Positions 19,901-31,079 of a DNA stretch of 64,000 bases are shown here, piece by piece; positions within the stretch are counted from its first letter, which is position 1; each line of letters opens with the position of its first letter. The stretch is from Polytrichum commune (lineage: Eukaryota; Streptophyta; Polytrichopsida; Polytrichales; Polytrichaceae), in assembly GCA_950295325.1 (NCBI GenBank), contig OX485806.1, forward strand, positions 43,030,001 through 43,094,000. The letters run 5' to 3'. The notes beneath the pieces were generated by a model. That model searched no databases. It worked only from the letters and a program-made list of their open reading frames with translations, and was not told the origin of the DNA. Position numbers and translations under genes: made by a program.

Positions 19901-21622
19901 CCATAATTGTTTTCATAGTTTGGGTCGAGCGACCCAAACTAACACCGATGCTAGTTTGGGTCGCTCGACCCAAACTAACACTGATGCTAGTTTGGGTCGC
20001 TCGACCCAAACTATAACCTTTGCAATTGTTATTAGGTCTTGTATGTACTTCCCCTTTTCGGTGGAATCACATGTTATGCCATATAATAACATCTGGTGGG
20101 ATTTCTGCAGATGCTGGGGCTGAACGTGTACAGCTATGTAGACCTTAATGACATCCAATTCTACAAGGCCCAAAAATCATTGGCGAAGAAGATGGATATA
20201 CTAGACTGGATCCCTGGGAGCTACGCCGAGGAGACTGTTGAAGGGGGTGAGAGCCCGCTGGATAAGGCGAGGCGTGTCAACCCTGAAGAATTGGCCATAA
20301 AGGTTCCAGTTGCTGTACCAGAGCCTCTGGTCCAAGTGCATCCAGGCACATCCTCTCGGCGACCGCGTGACGAGGAGGGGGAGGAGGAGGAGGAGGATGA
20401 GGAGGTGGAAGAGGAGGAAGAAGAGGCTAAAGTGGAGGGCGAGGTCGAAGAAGGGGGAACAGGCTTCACTCAGGAATCTGAAGCCCCTCAACGAAAGAAG
20501 GCAATGCGGGTAGCAACTCCACAAAGTAAGTTGGTGCCCGTCCTGACGGTTGATGATGCCCGCGACATGTACTCCAGGGATGCGACTGCCGCGTTCAGGG
20601 AGAGGAGGAAACTAAAAGGCAAGAAACTCTATGGCGACTATGCCATCGAGGAGACAATTGCCATTAGCAGCGAAGACGAGGACGACATGGAGCTCGCGAA
20701 ACGGCTCAGGTCGGACCCTCCATCTCCAGATGCCTTCGCAGTGATGGTGAAGGTGAAGCCGGAAGTCCTCACCGTGCAAGAAGCCAACGAGAAGATGTTA
20801 AGGGACGAAGAACAACGCGTCCGCTTGCAAAAGGCCGCTGCTGAAGAACCCTCAGTGCGGAACGAAGTGGCAGAGCTAAGGGCTCTCTTATTGGAGCAAG
20901 AGCGACTGCGGGCATTGGCGCAACCTCCAACTAGTGCGGACTTGATCACGCAAGTGATTCGAGGCATGTGGGCGCAGGGTTTGGTGGTGGCTCCCCCGGG
21001 CTCATTTCCACACTTGCCCCCCGGCTTCCCTCCCCAGAACATTCCTCCGCAGCCCGTGCCGCAATCCTCCTTCAGTTTTCAGCACATGGTTCCCCCCCAC
21101 GTCCGTCCGTATCCGCCGGTTCAACAAGCGGATGACCCCAATATATGGCGCCTTCCCGGGTCTTCTAGACCTGTGACCCCCCCACCACTTCGGCCGCCCC
21201 TGGTGATCCCCCCACCCCATCAGCAAGACGACCCCCACATGTTTGGGTCGTCCGACCCAAACCCACCCCCCCTTACAGTGCAACAAGGCCAATCTCATGA
21301 TGCACGAGAGTTTGGGTCGGCCGACCCAAACCCCGTTACCGCTCAGTCTTCAATGGACCAGCATGGGTCTGAAAAAGACACACCCATGCCTGATGTTGAA
21401 GGTCCTCGAGGGCCTGGTGATACCTCTACTCCTATCCCAATCGATGAACCTATGCATGATGCACATGCGGAGGTTGGGTTAGGAGAAGGTCCTGACACTG
21501 AGCGCTTGCAGGAGAGGGGTGCTGACATCGTCGGAGAAGGCGGTGGCAAGAGAGAACGACAAGCGGAGGCGGTGGAGGCTTCCATGGCGTCCAGGCATGA
21601 CCAGGGAGAGGTAATACACTGA
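16955..21622 (+). CDS. ParB/Srx-like + permuted DNA-methyltransferase-like fusion protein
   Basis: Three phase-0 exons fit well: 16955-18283 (443 codons), 18557-19888 (444) and 20111-21610 or to the TGA at 21622 (~500). GT-AG sites are GAG|GTGAGC, GTGCAG|CTT, ATG|GTAAGC and CTGCAG|ATG. The ATG at 16955 directly follows a CAG acceptor. Exon 1 has a basic N-terminus, a Ser/Thr/Pro linker (~165-240) and a ParB/sulfiredoxin-like segment with LIDGQHSVEASKKL (~346-358). Exon 2 has FGIIDFRSIPGS (~705) where an N6/N4 methyltransferase would carry DPPY. The motif-I-like GDCIFNVFGGTKPVFAGM then runs across the intron into MLGLNVYSYVDLND, the permuted (beta-class) order. Exon 3 has a Glu-rich tract (~975-1003), a helical segment and a Pro-rich tail. 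Prokaryotic and phage proteins join these same domains. The missing DPPY suggests no methyl transfer. Function in the plant is unknown. Confidence 0.68.
18307..18448. repeat. Four 22-bp palindromes at 40-bp period in intron 1
   Basis: Copies start at 18307, 18347, 18387 and 18427, all with centre CT. The 18-bp spacers are near-identical (TTTGCGTTTCTTCATACA type). The reading frame runs through them by chance because the repeat encodes FGSLDPN, but the donor GAG|GTGAGC at 18283/18284 places them in the intron. Confidence 0.9.
19918..20011. repeat. Three 22-bp palindromes at 36-bp period in intron 2
   Basis: Copies start at 19918 (centre AG), 19954 (CT) and 19990 (CT), with 14-bp spacers TAACACCGATGCTA / TAACACTGATGCTA. 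They lie within the intron between 19889 and 20110. Confidence 0.9.
21241..21331 (+). repeat. Two palindromes inside coding exon 3
   Basis: Copies at 21241-21262 (centre TC) and 21310-21331 (centre GC) keep both 10-base arms perfectly. They are read in the same frame as FGSSDPN and FGSADPN within the Pro-rich tail of the ParB-MTase-like protein. Confidence 0.85.
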
Positions 21623-21632
21623 GACCTCCTCA

Positions 21633-21654
21633 GTTTGGGTCGCTCGACCCAAAC
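21633..21654. repeat. Single 22-bp palindrome after exon 3
   Basis: A perfect copy with centre CT lies just after the TGA at 21620-21622. Depending on the gene model it is in the 3' UTR or in a third intron. Confidence 0.88.
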
Positions 21655-21904
21655 TCCTGGTCTATTGTCTTGTTGCCGTGGTCGTGTCCCCCCTAGCTAG
21701 GAGGAACTGCCCCCACCCCGTCCATCCGCTCTCGCATCCCTTCAGCCCCCCCCCCCGACGATCACTAACGTCGCCCGTCCCACGATTTTACTCGAACTTG
21801 GAGGCGTGCACACAATTTTGTAGATGTTGAATTAGGATAGTTTGAACGGATCGTTCAACGCGGCTTCGCACCCCTAGGCATTTTGTACATAGAGCATTGC
21901 AAAC

Positions 21905-21910
21905 AATAAA
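21905..21910 (+). terminator. Possible polyadenylation signal
   Basis: AATAAA follows a TTGTACAT-rich segment (TTTTGTACAT, near 21881) that resembles a plant far-upstream element, about 285 bases after the TGA at 21622. If used, the ParB-MTase-like gene ends here and the FCP1-like gene is separate. If 21611-22099 is an intron, the signal is fortuitous. Confidence 0.35.
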
Positions 21911-22099
21911 ATTATTATTTTGTGCCCTTATGTTTGTTTTCGTGTTCAAATGTATATTTTTTCCTCTTGCCCCCTCTTGCATTTGTATGGCCGCCTATGC
22001 ATAGTGGTTCTTGTATTTTTCACAGAAAATATTGTATTCACTTTAAGTGGACATAGCATGACATAGTCTTCCCCCGCCTTATGTCGCTCGTCTCCACAG

Positions 22100-23859
22100 G
22101 GATCGGAGCATAGCGTCGCGGCTCCCCGCCGGGCCTCTCCAAGAAGCGAGGAAGGTAGCGCGATGGTCCCCCCCATTTTACCCGTTCCACCTTTGCCGCC
22201 TAAGACCCGGTTCCTGGTGTTAGACCTCAACGGGGTCCTCGTCCAATGCGTTCATTGCCCGAGGACCCCCACGGTGGCCTTTTGCAAACCCGAGGACGCG
22301 AATTACGACGGGCCGCCCACGTTCATAAAGAGCAAGCTAGTTCACCTCCGCCCGTGGCTTCGGACCTTCCTCCAGATCGCCCAACAACGATGGTGGGTGG
22401 TCGTGTGGAGCTCCATGAAGGCCGAGAACACCAATGCAGTCGTGGAGTTCATCTTCAAGGGCATCGAGCCCCCCTGCATGGTCCTAGCACAGGAAGCCTG
22501 TAGAATATTGTACACACCGGACGGCAAAGTCGTCAAAAAACCAAACAACCCCGCTTCCCCCCAATACCTCAAGGTCTTGAAGCCCATTTTTTGGGACCAG
22601 CGTCCGTCATTGATAGGTGTCCCCTACGACGTCCGTCCCACCCGGGAGAACACGCTCATGGTGGACGACAGCGCCGCAAAGAACATGTTGAACCCGACGG
22701 CCAACTTAATAGTTTGCCCTACGTGGACGGTCGAGAAGGTCCGGGACCGATTTTTGTTAGACCTTAGTAAATACCTCCAGGCGCTTAGGGGAAGCGGACT
22801 ACCTGTAAACAATTTTGTTAGGAATAATCCGATAGGCGAGAGATACTTGGATCCACGCGAGATACTTTGTACAGAGAGTTGTTCTCTCACGCGAAATTTA
22901 ACAAGCTCATTTGAGGCAGCACGTGTGTGTGTGTGTGTGTGTATGCGCCCGCCCACTTTGTGTAATATATGCTTCATATGTATCTTGATTTTCACGCGCT
23001 CTAGCAAACCCTCTTCCTTTGGGTTTTGTTTCGTTTCCTTTTTTGCGCCAGCGTTTGGAGCCCTCGATTGACATCGTCAGCGAGTCAGAGTTGGGGAGCT
23101 TCTTCTACGAGACCGTTTACGACGCCGCGTCAACCATTGACTACTCCAAGGAGCCTATTGACGCCGGCGTCGTCGATAGCCCCCCACCCAAGCAAATCTT
23201 ACGGCGATCTCCGTCCCCGTCGCCGCTCAAGGGCATAAATCGCAAATGCGTCCGGACATCCCCCTCTCGGCCCGGCGGAAGTATTACACCTCAACGGCGG
23301 CTGCGGATGGACGCACGGCCAACGAAGAGTGGAACCCTTCCTATTCCTTTGCGGGACGCCTTGCCCCTCCTTGCCAACTCCGATGGGAACGCCCCCGGTG
23401 ACAAGGTGAACCCCCCCCCCCCTCTCTAAAACATGGTTAACCGCGCATTACAATCATTTTGCACTTAAAAAATGATCGTGTGACACGTTTGGGTCTTCCT
23501 CCCTAAACTAACACATGTGGTCTTGCAATGACGCGTTGCAGGTTGCTCCCACCCGTAAACCTATGCGGTCTAGTGCGTCCATCGAGTTCGAGCGTATGTA
23601 CGCCATGACCAGAAATGCGAGACAATCCACTTCATCGTATTCGAATTCTTCGACGTATATTTCGGGCGGCCGACGGACTCCAAAATGTCTTATGGATGGC
23701 GGTCACCCCAAGAATGGCTATAGTCGCGGGGCGGAGATTTTCAGGAATGTTGAAGCAATGCGAGCAAAAGAAGCCGCAGCAAAAGAAAAAGAGGCAAAAG
23801 AAAAAGAGGCAAAAGATAAAAAAGCAAAAGAAAAAGAGGCAATCTCCGAGGCTAGATAG
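22100..23859 (+). CDS. FCP1-like HAD phosphatase domain protein, separate or fused
   Basis: Exons: 22100 (or ATG 22163) to about 22924, 23052-23405, 23542-23859, all compatible with phase 0; the first donor lies at the start of a GT run and is the least certain. The HAD/NLI-interacting (FCP1 homology) domain shows RFLVLDLNGVLV (nucleophile Asp kept; second Asp is Asn, as in many plant FCP1-like proteins), WWVVVWSSMKAEN (motif II) and ENTLMVDDSAAKNM (motif IV). Such domains act on phosphoproteins in the nucleus; the substrate here is unknown. The C-terminus is basic/Ser-Pro, then a Lys-Glu-Ala repeat tail (AKEKEAKEKEAKDKKAKEKE). The 21 codons before ATG 22163 are open back to a good acceptor (TCCACAG, 22099). 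They are in frame with exon 3 of the upstream gene if it splices at GAG|GTAATA (21610). A fused product of ~1885 residues is therefore possible. Confidence 0.62.
22923..22944 (+). repeat. (GT)n microsatellite at a splice donor
   Basis: About ten GT units directly follow GCAGCAC. They offer many possible GT donors, so slippage could change the splice site and the frame of the FCP1-like gene. Confidence 0.8.
23488..23509. repeat. Decayed 22-bp palindrome in last intron
   Basis: GTTTGGGTCTTCC-TCCCTAAAC keeps the general shape of the palindrome with several substitutions, inside the intron 23406-23541. Confidence 0.55.
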
Positions 23860-23999
23860 GCCATAGTAGGCGTAGGGTTTTGGGCCATAGGCAACATCAT
23901 TTTGGGTCGCACTATCCAATGTATGTGTGGTGTTAGCATGCTATGCATTTTACATGCCATACTTTGTATGTTTTTTTTGCAATAATATAAGTGTCACAT

Positions 24000-24300
24000 G
24001 ATTTCCCCTTCAATATGGTCCAAGGTTTGGATTGCCCTAACTAAACCATCACAAATATGAGTTTGGAATATTTTGTATGTTATATTATATTGGTTCACAT
24101 AGTTCCCCTTCAATATGGTCTAAGGGTTTGGAGTGCCCTACCTAAAACATATTCATACAAGATCTCATATTTTGTGTGCGATAATATGAATGTTTTAAGA
24201 TTTCCCCTTCAATTTGGCCTAAGGTTTGGATTGCGCATCCTAAACAATCCCAAATATGAGTTATTAATGGGGTTCTTGTTCTAAATACCCGACACAAAGT
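24000..24300 (+). repeat. Three degenerate ~96-bp tandem repeats built on decayed palindromes
   Basis: Units begin TTTCCCCTTCAATATGGTC near 24000, 24104 and 24199. Each continues with a decayed palindrome (AAGGTTTGGATTGCCCTAACTAAACC and variants), an AATATGAG segment and a TTTTGTATG/TGTGCG segment. The last unit is followed by sequence shared with 4410-4445. Confidence 0.8.
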
Positions 24301-24429
24301 GTTCGCATCTTACAACTTTCTCCAATATGTGTTCCATTTATACTTGTTCTTATTTATGTGAATGTCTCAAAATGCCCAAAAAGTCTCAATTTAACGAATA
24401 TAGTGTTCTTGGTATAATGGGCCACACTA

Positions 24430-25045
24430 CTTTCGCCCATTTCTTTGGGACCAATATCGGCTAAAACCCACTTTGTGGTGATGTGCCGCCCAACTTCTTC
24501 TTAGGACCATCGACTTCAATGCTCTTCAAATCTTTATGATTCGCACTACGTCCTCAAGAAGCTTTGGGGAGTTGAACATGGTATTCACCACCCGCTCTTG
24601 AAACCCCATCTAAAACGATGTGTTTCTTAGCCAACTAGTCAATCTTAGTTGTGCCATTCATTATGGTGGTTAAATTGCAGATATAGGCCTAAAAGCCTTG
24701 AGTGCCGCATTTGCACCCATTCCAACTTCATCACATTCTAAGCAATTTAGATTGGAATTTCAATCCAACATTACCACCGTCCAAGCTTTCGGATGCATTC
24801 GGTATTCTAGCCCCCGAATATTTTTCGAGGTTTGCGGGAGCCCTTTCAAAGCACTTCTCCATTTTCCTCACCGAATCCACCCTCATGCCCACCATTGTCA
24901 TTAGAATCAATGGTATGGTCAAAATCCATCTGCACATGAACCTTGTTCCAATTTGAGCCTCACAACATTTTGGAAACCCCGAGCTCACCATCATAACCCG
25001 TATTTTTGATAGCCATGTCTACCTCAAAGTGCTAGCTCAAATATT
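24430..25045 (-). mobile_element. Leader and 5' gag fragment of a minus-strand gypsy element
   Basis: The minus strand downstream of the LTR and PBS at 25046-25606 has broken coding-like frames (for example 24994-24731, containing CFERAPANLEKYSGARIPNASES). These probably represent the start of gag. Frames are interrupted and no pol domain follows, so the element is truncated at its 3' side. Confidence 0.45.
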
Positions 25046-25065
25046 GGAACCCTGCTTTGATACCA
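25046..25065 (-). other. tRNA-iMet primer-binding site
   Basis: On minus it reads TGGTATCAAAGCAGGGTTCC, one base different from the canonical complement of initiator tRNA-Met, two bases after the LTR end. This fixes the orientation and boundary of the LTR. Confidence 0.85.
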
Positions 25066-25067
25066 CG

Positions 25068-25606
25068 TGTCGCAACCCTTGCTAGCCCCCTTAGCAATCT
25101 TGCCAATTTTCATGTCTAGCAAAGGTTACGAACGCTAACCCTTCGCATATCGCCATGCTAATGGTTAGCTCCTCCTACCCCGGACCATATAGTTCATGGG
25201 AGGGAACCAACCCTCCTACTTTGCTTTCGGGACTCACCCCTTAATCGGTAACCCGTTTCTTCGATGTGGACTTCCATCCATGGAAGTCCAATCCTATGTT
25301 GATCATCGCATTGCCGGAGCAACACTACAACAACCCGAACCATACTAGGCCCCTAAACCCTTGTGCCTCCTAGTCTGCGTGGGTGGGAGGCATTCCCAAC
25401 GTCCGGGGCCCTCACCCACACTAGGATCACTTGGGCCCTCTCACCAACGGCGCCACAAGTCCCGGGTGTCACTCCGGGGTCCCCTTTGTGCCCATGGTGT
25501 TTCGGGCACTCCTCATGGAGAGGTGTGCGACAGCATCCCCGCACCTCAGTGGCACCAGGAGGTCGCGAATGAATGGCAAGGCACAACAAAATTGAACGTC
25601 GCAACA
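25068..25606 (-). repeat. LTR of a second gypsy family (539 bp)
   Basis: On minus it begins TGTTGCGACG and ends GGTTGCGACA, with the primer-binding site directly after it. Related sequence in the opposite orientation lies at about 45105-45825. I did not find its partner LTR in the window. Confidence 0.75.
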
Positions 25607-26668
25607 TGGGATTGAGAGGTAAGTTTCACCTAAGCTTATATATTTTTGCTTGCCTGCACCAATGGGTTCATGAGTTCTTTCATTTTTGCCACTCTTTTGT
25701 CACGTTCCTCCTCATAGGAGCATATGTCCTCATCCACATCTTCCTCGGGGCAGGTATGTGCAGTGCTCGACGTTTTTTCCGCGAGAATCTCTAGTTTTCC
25801 ACATGGCTGTGAAGATGACATGATTGAGGCCTTGTAGTGGTACCCACAGAGGAATTGTGCTCATATTCTACAGGGATATACGTGCATTTCTGGTCAGTGT
25901 TTGTGCCTCCCTACAATCTATGAAGTTTAGAGTGAAGGGCGAAGAGGGTATGGACTACGCAATCCACTGACAACAATTGCACAATGTGCTATTTTCTTTC
26001 AGCGGAGACTTGCAACATGCCATGTCCATGTACCTTATGGTATTTAGACCTGGCCCCTCAACGGCTATAATTTCAGGCGCATTGAAGACGTCACGCCAGC
26101 CTACTGAGATGGTAGGGTCTTATACGCCACATTCGCTCAACCTGCGGACTGACTGGTAAATGACTAAATTGCCACATATATAACTAGGGTTATGACCAAG
26201 TATATGACTAGGGCACCACTAGATAAACAAATGGTTGTCTATTCAACATTTTTCTAGGGAAAAGAAGAAGAGGACATCCTTCTGCAAAGACTATGTAACT
26301 TTGCTAGAACATGAAGGTTTCATAAATGCAGTGGAGCAGCAATTTCGATTCGTGGCCGTACAGTGGAGCAATAACTTGGATTTGCATTTTATTGTCTATA
26401 AAAACAAAAAAATTACTATTATATTTTGTAATCAAATAAACATATGTATATGATGCTATGAGCTATATGATAGCAAAAAATTACATTACTGTAAACACCA
26501 GGGCATGTAAAAAATATATTTGACCACCATAACCTCTTCGGTCGTGGTGTATGTGCTTTACTATGGAACAATTGAATATGTACATGAAGATTCTCCTCAT
26601 AGAAACTTGGATATTAAAACACCCCTTCGAGTATATCTTGCTTCCAGCCTCGTGACTGGACCTGTACG
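25607..26668. other. No recognisable gene
   Basis: Short broken frames only. Positions 26135-26175 share GGTAAATGACT...TTGCCACAT with 43083-43112, an old dispersed repeat. Confidence 0.4.
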
Positions 26669-26720
26669 CAAGAATGCTACAATGTGAGCGGTGAGCGGTG
26701 AGCGATGAGCGGTGAGCAGA
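26669..26720 (+). repeat. Left terminal repeat, GTGAGCGG iterons
   Basis: ATGCTAC is followed by five GTGAGC-type units (GTGAGCGG, GTGAGCGG, TGAGCGA, TGAGCGG, TGAGCAGA). It is inverted relative to 38119-38169. Confidence 0.65.
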
Positions 26721-29700
26721 TTTCGTGAGCAGAACATTATAGTTTAAAACTCCATTTAACGAATGTTAGGCCCCTTATGACCGTGGATTTTGCACATATT
26801 TCAAGTTTAATTTTGTAATTATAAGGCCTATATTTGTGGAGTGGCCAATTTCTAGAACCAAAAAGTTTCTTATAATTACCAATGAGGCCCTATGACCGTG
26901 GGAAAATGCACTATGGTTGATAAGATGGTGGACTAAATTCTCTTTGGAGTATGACAACCACCAAGTGTAGTGTGATTTGAGAACAACGAAAAGATGCATT
27001 CAATGAGATAATTGGAATATTGAAAACCACACCACACTTTATAAATCCAAATACCAATCAATCAAACATGAGGTTGTCACTACTAGATTCCCTATCTCCA
27101 AAGATACTCCCCTCATGGCCGCCCTCATCTGAAGTGGAATCTAAGCTATGGCACTCATTATCCACCTCTGCAAAAAGCTCGAAGAAGTCTATGGCACGGG
27201 GGTCATAACGTGGAGACGGGGTACTAGCTTTGGTAGGAGAAGGTTGTGCTGCTAGCACCATCGCCATATCATGGGCATAGATTGGCAAAGTGAATCCCAT
27301 GGTGGGAGTACCAAACACATCTGCTCCAAGGCCAAGTCTGAAAAGAAGCATGAAAATTGTAAGAAAGAGGATGGAAAGTGTAAAAGCTGAGTGGACAAGG
27401 AAAAGAAGCAAAGAAGGTCATCATACTCACTTACTGCGAGGACTCTGGCCTCGATCGCTTCAAGGCCGGAGGCCTCTTCTGCGTGCCTTGTGAAGCCTGT
27501 GTGGAAGCAACAACAATGGATGGAGCCTTCACCGGAGGCTTAACACTCTTAAGTGGCTTAAGGACACGGTTGAAGATGTCCTCGTCCTCCTCGAGAGCAA
27601 TGATATGGCGCCCAAGCTGCCTGCATGCATGGACAGAAGTCCATGTTGCGAAAGAAAGGTTAGCAAAGATAAATAAAAGGAAACGTAGAAAATGAAAACC
27701 AAGATATGATGGCAAGTGAAGTAGGACATACCAACGCCTGCATTAACGTCAACCACGACCTGCCCAATGTCTGTAGTGGCCATGATCAATGAGGACATGA
27801 AAGAAATATCTTTCTCACGGGGACCACGCCAAGCTTTCGAGCCGTCCATGAGAGGAGTTGTGGTATAATTCATAATGGCATCATCCATGTCGAGCTCAAT
27901 GCCAAGAGCCTTGAGTTCATTGGCATCGCGAAGGCAAAATGACGAGTGCCGGGGCCGCTTATCAAGGTCGGATCCGATTGTTTTCGTGGCACGAACAAGT
28001 AGTACAACTTGGAAGAGGTTGGTGGTCTTGTCCACATTCTTAGCTGAATGGAGGTGAAGACGGTTGACTCCCAGCCACTCCTTGAAGATGGTGAAGCCAA
28101 AAGCAGGGAAGTGGTCTTGAATGCTCTCCCTGAAGTCACCATTGTGAACTGGATGAAAGAGGAGGAGAGCTCCATCGTCATGGATGATCTCGTCCGCGAA
28201 ATCGAAGAGTTCACCAAGGAAATCAGAATCTAGTGCATTCCAGGAAGGAACACTATGTGCCGGATCGGATACATTGGGCACGGGCAGGTTCTCTGGGATG
28301 TCAGCAATGACAAGATCAGCCATGCCCACATCTAACCTCCTGACGCCTAGAGCTCTCCGTGTATGGGAGGGTGGAAGAGAAATGATGAAGTCTGAAACCA
28401 CCTAAAAATGACGACGCTGATGGAGAATGAAGGCATTCAAGATGCATTCTGAAACAACCGGAGGAGGCCTGGCAGATGAAAGAACGGGCGGTGGAGGCGG
28501 CCTCGACAGAATAGGTACCTGACTAAGAGTTGCAGTGGATGCAACAACCGCTTCAGGTGAAGCAGGGGGGTCATCCTCCACAGTCTTGAGCTTCCTTGCG
28601 CGTTTCTTCAGTGATGACTCGTCTTGGGTTGCACGCTTCCTCCTCTTGGACTTCTGTGTGTTGGCCTCATCGAGAGTCGCAACAACCTCATCCGCCTCCG
28701 AAAGCTGACTGTCAAGGAGAACAACCTCATCGCTTTGAGTAGGAGGCAGTGGAGGCTCTCCACCGGAGAGTCAAATCTTCAACGCCGCCTCCTCATCCGG
28801 TTGCCACGTCCTCTTACACTCCAAGTACCAACAACACTCCCGGAGATGCGGGAAGGAGAAGTTGCGCTTTTGAGCCGGGGAAAATATGAATGTGGGCGAA
28901 AAAGAATCTGACCATGCGTCAAGAAATGGAGGGAGCTTCTTGATAGCCTTCTTCTTGAAAAGCTCGTGCTTGATGTACCTTGACAACCAAAGAGTGAGGC
29001 CAATCAGCAACTTAGAGAACAAATGGATTGAAATAAATGAAGAGAACAAAAGATGTCCCAACTAACGTACCGACAGATTAAGCGCTTGACAATGTAACTT
29101 TGTCAGCGCCTTTGATATCCTTCCACCACGTCCCCTTTTCGTAGATATCTGACCCTGAAAAGTGACCAGTGAACGCCTTATCCCAAAGGCAGATTCGCCA
29201 CTTCTCCAAATACTCCGGCAACGAATCAACTTCCACGTCTCCATCAAGCCCACCCAATGCAGTAAGTATATCGGGTAACTCTTTGACCGCAACATCCTCT
29301 AGCTGTGAACAAATTCAAGGCCAAGATAAGAATTGGCACAAAATGAAGAGTTGAAAGGTAAGTAAGGATAAGGAGGATAGACGTACCCCTGCCCAGAATG
29401 CTGCTTTATTGAGCCAAGGTTTCAAGCTGTCCTCGCTTGCAAGACTTTTGGGAAACCGGATAGCTTCACGATTGAATCTTCCACTGTTCCACCACTTTAG
29501 CCAACGAACTTTATACTCTGGCTCCACAGCAGCCGTGGCAATGAGTTGCAATTTCTCCAATGTCATCTCAATCTTTTGAGAATGGTGGGCGCTATAATGC
29601 CTAGTAACCTGAAACAAATGACATCAAAATAAAAGGCGGAATAAATTTGATAATTACTCATGCAATGAATGCGAACAATACCGAAGGTATAATTTCGAAG

Positions 29701-31079
29701 GTGGTGACAAGGAAATTACCTCCTCTAAGAACTTTTTTCCAAGGGCCGGGTTTGCGATCGATTGTTGCTTGTTAAACTTATGTCCAAGTTCCTCAGTCGT
29801 CTTCTTTATCACATCGTCCAATACTTCATTCAACCCCTTCCCTGACTGCTCCTCTGGAGGCACTTCCTCCTTGTAGATCTGGGCTGCCTCATCTACCGCA
29901 TCGGCTATCTCTTGCTGAACATATATTCTTAATTGTTAGATGATGACTATAAGTAATGAATGCAAAGTAGGAGGTTGAGGAATTTGGAGTGACTTACATT
30001 GAAAATGAAGGATACCATAAGATCCTGGGTCAGCGGGTACCAAGGGCACTTGGGGCCTCTGCTCTTGCACGCTTGGTATTGCTCCTCGGTCAATAATGGC
30101 TGGTAGTAGCTAAGATCATACGAACCGTATTTTTGAATGCGGTGTAGAGTGTGTACGAGGCTAGTTTTAACGTGCGCGGTCTGGTTAGCCCTGTTCCGGT
30201 TGACACAAATACCATTAGATGCAAATCAAAAAATGAAGGAAAAAACGATTTGAAAAAATATCATACTTACTTGTTGATGTCGTGCATTGCGTTAAGGACG
30301 TCCCCACGCCCACCCGTTGTGTCGAGGACGACACATTCTGGGCAACCATGCTTCTCATACCATAGTGCATCGTCCTTGTGATCTGATTCAATACACTCTT
30401 TCCACGCAAGCAATCGGTGGTTACTATCGTACACGAAGAGCATACATCCACTGAGGCTCATCAAGTCCTTATCCGCGCGCAAAAGATACTCAAACTTATC
30501 ATTTTCTGCATTCCATAGCTCTCCCCATTCACGCATGTCTTTCGCAGAAATGAATCGATTATGTCCAGACTCATTTGTAGTAGACACATACAAAGTGGCA
30601 GACCCAGCTCGTTATCCAAATTGAAATGCCGTCATGAGCTTTGTAACGTCGCTGCGCAGGGTTGGGCGAACCAATGGTATGTGAATCAACCTACAGAGGG
30701 GGATTCTCATAGAGGACTTTTCGACCGGTTGTATCCTCATGCCCTCAACAACTGAAAAGCTATCTTTCTTTAAATTATGACGAATCCGATACTCCATTGC
30801 ATGAACACCCACATCCGACTCTTCAGGTGAGCCGCACAGTGCCATCCCGGGTGTCTGCGGTTTGCTACGACCAGGTGTAAGTCCAATATTTTCAGCATAT
30901 GACAAAGGAGACCCTTGCTCCCTATGCTCCTTAACACTAAGGGATGACCCAGCGCCAAGGAGAACCCCAACTTCCAATGACTCTCCATCTGCAACCATCT
31001 CAACGATCTCCTGAGAATCAATTACTTGCAAACATAAGAACCAGTTAGATGAACAAAATATGCATCATAATGAAAACTT

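Noticed and set aside
16955-21622. Active DNA methyltransferase
   Set aside because: The DPPY/NPPY-type motif is not present at the expected place (DFRS instead), so catalysis is not claimed.
23760-23850. Lys-Glu-Ala repeat tail as a separate small gene
   Set aside because: It is in frame with the last exon of the FCP1-like gene and ends at its stop codon.
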